DNA of 18,217 nt from JAXGTD01 sp040775095 (GTDB lineage Bacteria > Pseudomonadota > Gammaproteobacteria > Chromatiales > Chromatiaceae). The stretch is taken from positions 1 through 18,217 of the forward strand of contig JAXGTD010000090.1 of the NCBI GenBank assembly GCA_040775095.1, given 5' to 3'. Below, piece by piece: positions 13,875 through 18,217 of the stretch. A program made the position numbers and the translations under genes. Each line of letters opens with the position of its first letter. The first letter of the stretch is position 1. Under the pieces are notes generated by a model that saw nothing but the letters and a program-made list of their open reading frames with translations, ran no database searches and was not told the DNA's origin.

Positions 13875-16861
13875 GTGCGTCCACCCGCCGCCATCGCGGC
13901 AGCCTCGAGCGGTTGCATCCGGCGCTCGATCGTCGACACCGCATAGGGCGCGCCCTCGGGGTTCAGCAGGGCCACGGCCGTCAGCCACACCGGCAGCCGC
14001 TGCCCCCGCTCGGTGACGCGTTCGGTCGCGAATGGCGCCGCCGACTCGCCGCACCTCAGCCGGGACATCATAGCCTGGTGGTTCGCGAGCAGGTCTGGCG
14101 GAACCAGGGCCGCGACGTCCATGCCGACGGCCCGTTCCTCGGTGTAGCCGTAGAGGCGCTCGGCGGCCGGGTTCCATGCCTGGATCGTGCCATCGAAGGC
14201 CAGGACCGTGATCACGTCAGTGGCGTCGCGCACGATCGCGGCGAGCCGCTGCTCGCGCTCCAGGACCGCGCGCAAGCGCTCGGCCGTCTTGGTGTGGTCG
14301 ATGTCGATGAACGCCACAACGGCCCCGTCGATCCGATTGTCCACTGACTTATAGGGGCGCACGCGCACCGAATACCAGCGGCCCGCGTTGTCCTGGGCCT
14401 CGACCTCATGTGGGGTCATGTCGTCGATGACCGCCAGCAACAGCCCTTCGAAACGCGGGATGTCGATGTTCGGTTTGATGTTGCCGATCGGCCGGCCAAC
14501 GTCGCTGGGGATCAGGTTGAGCAACTGTTTCGCCTGCGGCGTGAACTGGCGGATACGCAGATCGCGCCACACCATCAGAATCGGCAGGTTGACGCTGGCG
14601 AGCAGATTGGTCAGATCGCTGTTGGCGGCGCCGAGGTCGAGGTTGCGCGTCTCCAGCTCGTCGTTGACGGTGGCCAGCTCCTCGTTGGTGGACTGCAACT
14701 CCTCCTTGGCCGTCTCCAGCTCCTCGTTGGTGGACTGCAGCTCCTCGTTGGCGGACTGGATCTCCTCGTTGGCGGACTTCAGCTCCTCGTTGGCCCCTTC
14801 CCGATCGTGGATGATGGATTGCATATAGGCACGGGTCGAGGCGAGCTCCCGCTCCAGCGCCGCGATGCGGGCGGCTGCCCTGCCATCGTCGGCCAAGGGC
14901 GCCACCGGCGCGGCCCCCGTCGGGGGCGTGGCGTCTTCGAACAGGACCAACAGCAGGGCCTGTCCGTCGAGGGACTCCGCCATCGGCCACACATGGATAT
15001 CCACGCTGCCGTCGGCCCCGTCGCGGCGATAACGCACGCCGCACGCGCGGACCGGCTTGCCGCCCTTGATCGCGCGATGCACGGCGGTGCGCAACTCCAC
15101 CGACAGATCCGCGCGTGCCAGCTTGAGCAAGTGCAGGCTGGCCGCGCCCGGGGACGGGTTGAGGAAGGGGCCGGTCTCGCCACAAAAATGCAGGATCTCC
15201 AAGTCGCGCGTGACCACGACGCCCGGGGGGCCGTAGTGCTTGAGGATCTGCCGGTCGGCGGCGGCGGCCAGATCGACACCGGGGTGAACCGACGGCGGTG
15301 CGGCATCGGTCGCCGGGCTGACGCGCTCGAACACGCGCGGCGCGAAGGTATAGTTGATCCGGCCGAGATTGGTCTTGGTCCGGTAGAGCTTTTGCTTCTT
15401 GTCGACCAGCGAGAACAGCTCCGCATGTCCGCCGATGGACTCGGAGGCCCCGAGCAGCAGGTATCCCTGCGGCTCGAGGGCGTAATGGAACAATTGCAGC
15501 GCCCGCTCCTGCAAGATCGGGCCTAGGTAGATCAACAAGTTACGGCAACAGACCAGGTCGAGCCTGGAGAACGGCGGGTCTTTGATCAGGTTCTGCACCG
15601 CGAACACGCACAGGTCGCGGACACCTTTAGCGATCTGCCAACCGCCGGTGACCTGGGTCAAAAAGCGCCGCCGGCGCCCCGGCGACAGCTCGCTGATGCT
15701 CGCCTCGGAATACAGGCCCGTGCGCGCCTGCTCGATCGCCTTAGCGTCGATATCGGTCGCGAAGATCTGCACCGGTGCCGCGCTGGCGCGATCACCAAGG
15801 TATTCCAGGATGGTGATCGCGAGCGAATACGCCTCCTCCCCGGTGGAACAGCCCGGCACCCAGATCCGCACCGGCCGCGGCGGATCGCGGGGCGCGAAGA
15901 TTCGCGGCAACGCCAGCGTGCGCAGGGCATCGAAGGCGTCAGGCTCGCGGAAGAAGCCGGTCACATTGATGAGCAGATCGTCGAAGAGCTGGTCGGCCTC
16001 TGCCGGCTGGCTCTGTATCAGACGCGCGTAGTCCGCCAGTCGTTCCAGCTTGTGCACCGCCATGCGCCGCCGGATGCGACGTAACACCGTGGTGCGCTTA
16101 TAGTGGGTGAAATCATTGCCGGTGCGATTGCGCAACAACATGAAGATCTTGCCGAGCTGCTCGTCGCCAGCGTCCGCGCCGGGCGCCGGCGCGCTGGTTC
16201 GCGGCAGCAGATAGGGGTGGCGGGCGATGCGCGTCAGCTCCTGGGCGATCGCCTCGGGCGACAGCGTGAAATCGACACAGCCCGCCGCAATGGCGTTGCC
16301 CGGCATCCCGAAGTGCTCGGCGCTGGCCTTATCCTGGGCGAAGGTGAGACCGCCGGCGGCCTTCACGGCCTTCAGCCCCACGGTGCCATCCGAGGCGGTA
16401 CCGGAGAGCACCACGCCAATCGCCCGACTGGCGATGTCGTTGGCCAGGGTCGTCAGGAAATAGTCCACTGGCAGATTCCGGCCGCGGTCCAGCACCCGAT
16501 CGAGCGTATGCAGCACGCCATGGTGAATGCCGAGCTGCTGGTTTGGCGGAATGACGTAGCCGTGGTTGGGCTCCACCCGGGCGGGTTCGCCGACCTCGGT
16601 CATTGGCATTCGGGTTGCCCTGGAAAGCAGCTCGGCGAGCATGCTGGGCCGATCCGGCTCCAGATGGGATACGAAGACAAAGCCGAGCCCGGTATCTGCC
16701 GGCAGCGCCTGCAGCAACCGCCGGCACGCATCCAGACCGCCGGCTGAGGTGCCAATGCCGACGATGGGGAACGTCGCTTCGGATCGGTTGTCGGAGCGAG
16801 AATGCACCTCAAGGTGCAGGTCACCAATGGGTTCTGGCTCTCTCGTCTCGTCCGTTGCCAT
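13871..16861 (-). CDS. CheB-CheR fusion with coiled coil and two PAS domains
   Basis: This is a 996-aa cytoplasmic protein joining a methylesterase and a methyltransferase. The CheB domain (31-215) has the triad S39 (GTSAGG), H66 (VSHLEPD) and D158 (GTASDGT). It has no receiver domain. The CheR domain (235-500) has the SAM-binding loop VPGCSTGEEAYSLAI (335-349), a basic stretch RRIRRRM (261-267) and CCRNLLIYL (438-446). A PAS-like linker spans about 530-645, a heptad coiled coil 686-740 (repeats of NEELxS), PAS 742-856 and PAS 868-982. Fusions of this type commonly continue into HisKA and ATPase domains. Here the chain stops after the last PAS, and the kinase is a separate gene overlapping by ATGA. 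The ATG at 16861 has no strong ribosome site, but the reading frame and domain start support it. Its methylation target is not a receptor encoded nearby on this strand. Confidence 0.94.
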   Translation of the reverse strand: MATDETREPEPIGDLHLEVHSRSDNRSEATFPIVGIGTSAGGLDACRRLLQALPADTGLGFVFVSHLEPDRPSMLAELLSRATRMPMTEVGEPARVEPNHGYVIPPNQQLGIHHGVLHTLDRVLDRGRNLPVDYFLTTLANDIASRAIGVVLSGTASDGTVGLKAVKAAGGLTFAQDKASAEHFGMPGNAIAAGCVDFTLSPEAIAQELTRIARHPYLLPRTSAPAPGADAGDEQLGKIFMLLRNRTGNDFTHYKRTTVLRRIRRRMAVHKLERLADYARLIQSQPAEADQLFDDLLINVTGFFREPDAFDALRTLALPRIFAPRDPPRPVRIWVPGCSTGEEAYSLAITILEYLGDRASAAPVQIFATDIDAKAIEQARTGLYSEASISELSPGRRRRFLTQVTGGWQIAKGVRDLCVFAVQNLIKDPPFSRLDLVCCRNLLIYLGPILQERALQLFHYALEPQGYLLLGASESIGGHAELFSLVDKKQKLYRTKTNLGRINYTFAPRVFERVSPATDAAPPSVHPGVDLAAAADRQILKHYGPPGVVVTRDLEILHFCGETGPFLNPSPGAASLHLLKLARADLSVELRTAVHRAIKGGKPVRACGVRYRRDGADGSVDIHVWPMAESLDGQALLLVLFEDATPPTGAAPVAPLADDGRAAARIAALERELASTRAYMQSIIHDREGANEELKSANEEIQSANEELQSTNEELETAKEELQSTNEELATVNDELETRNLDLGAANSDLTNLLASVNLPILMVWRDLRIRQFTPQAKQLLNLIPSDVGRPIGNIKPNIDIPRFEGLLLAVIDDMTPHEVEAQDNAGRWYSVRVRPYKSVDNRIDGAVVAFIDIDHTKTAERLRAVLEREQRLAAIVRDATDVITVLAFDGTIQAWNPAAERLYGYTEERAVGMDVAALVPPDLLANHQAMMSRLRCGESAAPFATERVTERGQRLPVWLTAVALLNPEGAPYAVSTIERRMQPLEAAAMAAGGRT
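14654..14800. repeat. Seven 21-bp tandem units encoding a heptad coiled coil
   Basis: Seven consecutive 21-bp units start at 14654, 14675, 14696, 14717, 14738, 14759 and 14780, each close to CAGCTCCTCGTTGGCGGACT plus one base. On the coding strand each gives one heptad of the NEELxS(A/T) type. The units at 14675 and 14717 are identical. The heptad array is a known hallmark of CheB-CheR fusion proteins and links the enzyme part to the PAS part. Confidence 0.85.
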
Positions 16862-16882
16862 GACCGTTTACCGAAAGACGAC

Positions 16883-16914
16883 ATCTTGCAAGATTACAGA
16901 CCGCGTCGGGTCTG
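16883..16914. promoter_or_regulatory. Palindrome plus dyad upstream of the CheB-CheR fusion gene
   Basis: ATCTTGCAAGAT (16883-16894) is a perfect 12-bp palindrome 21 nt before the ATG. Next to it CAGACC (16897-16902) and GGTCTG (16909-16914) form a second 6-bp dyad. Their position in the 5' leader or promoter of the three-gene signalling unit suggests operator sites. Which protein binds is unknown. Confidence 0.4.
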
Positions 16915-17008
16915 CGAGATAATTTACAACAGAAACGCGGTCCAAACCCGGTCATGATCGTTCGCCGAAGGGCATTGCCGCGCCCTTTGGTCGGATCTGT
17001 GAACCCCT

Positions 17009-17052
17009 CCCAAGCGACTTGGGCTGGATTCGTCCATGGAGTGAATCAGCCC
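17009..17052. repeat. Two abutting dyads: short hairpin and 16-nt imperfect inverted repeat
   Basis: CCCAAG (17009-17014) pairs with CTTGGG (17018-17023) around CGA. Sharing its last three bases, GGGCTGGATTCGTCCA (17021-17036) is an imperfect inverted copy of TGGAGTGAATCAGCCC (17037-17052), with one bulge and one internal mismatch. The two structures share bases and would be mutually exclusive if transcribed. Confidence 0.45.
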
Positions 17053-17109
17053 GCAATCCGACGAGCGCGACCCACGAACTGCCGCATTCTCCATGATTTA
17101 GCGTTACCG

Positions 17110-17181
17110 ACCAGGGTGTGCCACCCTGGTTGGCAGGAGGAATGCGGCTGATGATCAGCGGGCTCCCCTATGGGAGCCCGC
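17110..17181. other. Two strong tandem hairpins, possible structured RNA
   Basis: ACCAGGGTG (17110-17118) pairs perfectly with CACCCTGGT (17122-17130) around a 3-nt loop. GCGGGCTCCC (17158-17167) pairs perfectly with GGGAGCCCGC (17172-17181) around CTAT. The 27 nt between them contain AGGAGG and two ATGs. No coding gene ends here from either side and no T-run follows, so these are not obvious gene terminators. They could be part of a small RNA, a leader structure or a repeated palindromic element. Confidence 0.45.
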
Positions 17182-17469
17182 CACCAGGGATCGCACGCGC
17201 ACAGCGGACCTGGCAGCACAAGCGATCGAGCTGGCGTGCACGCGGCGGGCGTCCGCCACGACGCCGAGTGGCTGGGTCAGCCGCAGCTATACTCAAGGTG
17301 CAGTTCTTTTGAGGAGAGCTTGAAAGGCGCGACTCACGAACACCTGCGTTTTCATGCGCTTACGTGCACGAAAACGGCGGTGGGTGTTTGCACGGCGCGG
17401 GGCCCTGTGTTGTTCAAGGTACCCTTCAGCCTGTTCTCGCGCCGCGATCCACGTATCGCCCGAAGGTTT

Positions 17470-17496
17470 GGGTACAGCGAATTCGGGTACTGCGAA
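17470..17496. repeat. 12-bp direct repeat before the PAS sensor gene
   Basis: GGGTACAGCGAA (17470-17481) and GGGTACTGCGAA (17485-17496) differ at one base and repeat with a 15-bp period. The second copy ends 26 nt before the ATG at 17523. Placement fits an operator with two half-sites on one DNA face or a short tandem expansion. Confidence 0.5.
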
Positions 17497-17522
17497 CAAA
17501 TTCAATACGGGGTCGCGACAGC

Positions 17523-18217
17523 ATGAACAGACTCGAACCACTCGACGACGCGGCGCTTGAGCAACTCCTGTCGGCGCTGCGTGCCGAGCGCACCGCCGAC
17601 GAGGGCGAGGGCGCGGAGTTGACCCGCGTCTTGCACGATCTTCAGGTCTACCAGATCGAGCTGGAACAGCAAAACCGTGAGCTGCGCGAGACCCAACGCG
17701 CGCTGGAGCTCTCCGCCGACCGGTACGCGGATCTCTACGACTGGGCCCCGGTGGGCTACTGCACCCTCGATCGGTCCGGCACCGTGGTCGAGGCGAACCT
17801 GACCGCCGCGCGGCTCCTGGAGGTGGAGCGCGGACGGCTGGTCGGCCGATCCCTATCGCGCCGTCTCTGTCCCGGCCAGCACCAAGCCTTGCTGGACTAC
17901 ATCCAAGGCGTGCTGAGCTCCAATCAGCACCGGGCGGTAGAGCTGCGCCGGAAGGCGACCGACGGCAGGGCAGTCGAGCTCCACGTGGAGGGCGAGCCGG
18001 CCCGATCCCGGGACGGTGAGCCGCGGTGCCGCGTTGCAATCCTGGACGTGACCGAGCGCAAGACCGCCGAGCGGGAGCAGGCGGACGCCACGGAGCGCCT
18101 GGAGCTGGCGCTGGCCGGCGGTGACATCGGACTCTACGAGGGCGATCTGGCCAGCGGCAGGATCCGCTGCGACGCCCGCTGCCTGGCGATGCTCGGCTAC
18201 GGGCCGGACGAGGTCCC
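17523..18217 (+). CDS. PAS-domain sensor protein, 5' part only (cut by window end)
   Basis: The open frame runs off the window after 231 codons. An N-terminal coiled region (33-62, LTRVLHDLQVYQIELEQQ) leads into PAS1 (69-180, YDWAPVGYCTLDRSG, closing with the usual DVTERK). A linker helix follows, and a second PAS begins at about 193 (LELALAGGDIGLYEGDL). The missing 3' part is likely to be a histidine kinase or a GGDEF/EAL output, which cannot be decided here. The N-terminal coil plus PAS1 closely resembles residues 30-172 of the kinase at 11670-13874. The ATG at 17523 is chosen as the first start in frame with the coil; only a weak GGGG lies about 10 nt upstream. A direct repeat precedes it. 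Confidence 0.85.
   Translation, partial: MNRLEPLDDAALEQLLSALRAERTADEGEGAELTRVLHDLQVYQIELEQQNRELRETQRALELSADRYADLYDWAPVGYCTLDRSGTVVEANLTAARLLEVERGRLVGRSLSRRLCPGQHQALLDYIQGVLSSNQHRAVELRRKATDGRAVELHVEGEPARSRDGEPRCRVAILDVTERKTAEREQADATERLELALAGGDIGLYEGDLASGRIRCDARCLAMLGYGPDEV

Larger units (their letters stand above)
16862..17522. other. 661-nt divergent intergenic region rich in dyads
   Basis: This is the gap between the leftward CheB-CheR fusion gene and the rightward PAS sensor gene. I find no convincing protein gene: short frames such as the one from 17142, or from 17151 (AGGAGG 10 nt upstream), have no recognisable product. What it does hold is a palindrome and dyad next to the leftward start (16883-16914), two stem-forming dyads (17009-17052), two strong hairpins (17110-17181), and a tandem direct repeat just before the rightward start (17470-17496). 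It must contain promoters for both directions, but no strong sigma70 pair could be assigned. A small RNA or the remnant of a mobile element is possible. Confidence 0.6.

Noticed and set aside
13875..14177. N-terminal extension of the PAS-GAF-PAS kinase
   Set aside because: It would lie inside the last PAS of the CheB-CheR fusion in another frame. The ATGA overlap start gives a normal coil-PAS beginning.
14654..14800. CRISPR array
   Set aside because: The 21-bp units are contiguous with no unique spacers and encode coiled-coil heptads in frame.
17142..17312. Small gene after AGGAGG in the right intergenic region
   Set aside because: The first ATG is too close to AGGAGG, and the frame crosses the strong hairpin and gives an Arg/Pro-rich peptide with no known relative.
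17293..18039. Leftward 248-codon frame opposite the PAS sensor start
   Set aside because: It is antisense to a frame with clear PAS motifs; its composition is Arg/Pro/Ala-rich with no domain.

Overview
The window is GC-rich DNA dense with signal-transduction genes. It most resembles a purple sulfur or related sulfur-oxidising gammaproteobacterium (Chromatiales type). This is inferred from the base composition, a DsrC/TusE-family protein beside a periplasmic double-thioredoxin protein, and the many multi-PAS sensors. No rRNA, tRNA or taxonomic marker is present, so the assignment is tentative.

Layout. The left end (1-2.9 kb, + strand) holds a two-TM chemoreceptor, then a CheB-type methylesterase whose two ends look damaged. 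The damaged 3' end runs into a convergent YkgJ-family cysteine-cluster gene (- strand). At 3.1-4.8 kb lies a small sulfur/redox unit on the + strand: a good sigma70-like promoter with an overlapping dyad, a DsrC-like protein lacking both functional cysteines, a long nested inverted repeat, and an exported protein with two thioredoxin folds (CPYC and CVAC).

From 4.8 to 16.9 kb six consecutive genes read leftward on the - strand, all signalling. In transcription order they are: a CheB-CheR-PAS-PAS fusion; a PAS-GAF-PAS histidine kinase that starts inside the fusion's stop codon (ATGA); a FixJ-like response regulator overlapping the kinase by 14 nt; a REC-PAS-GAF-PAS-PAS-GGDEF-EAL protein; a HAMP histidine kinase; and an Rcp1-like single-domain regulator. 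The first three are clearly one translationally coupled unit. The other three follow with gaps of 144-233 nt. No CheA, CheW or free CheR is visible, so CheB/CheR chemistry here probably serves local signalling or gene control rather than a complete chemotaxis pathway.

The right end has a 661-nt divergent intergenic region full of dyads and hairpins. It is followed by the 5' part of another PAS sensor (+ strand, cut by the window end) whose N-terminal module resembles that of the kinase at 11.7-13.9 kb.

Points most worth a second look: the cysteine-less DsrC-like protein; the GGDEF domain with a metal-ligand change plus a 7-residue insertion that displaces the inhibitory site; the CheB/CheR fusion separated from its kinase; the twice-damaged CheB; and the structured 16.9-17.5 kb intergenic region.
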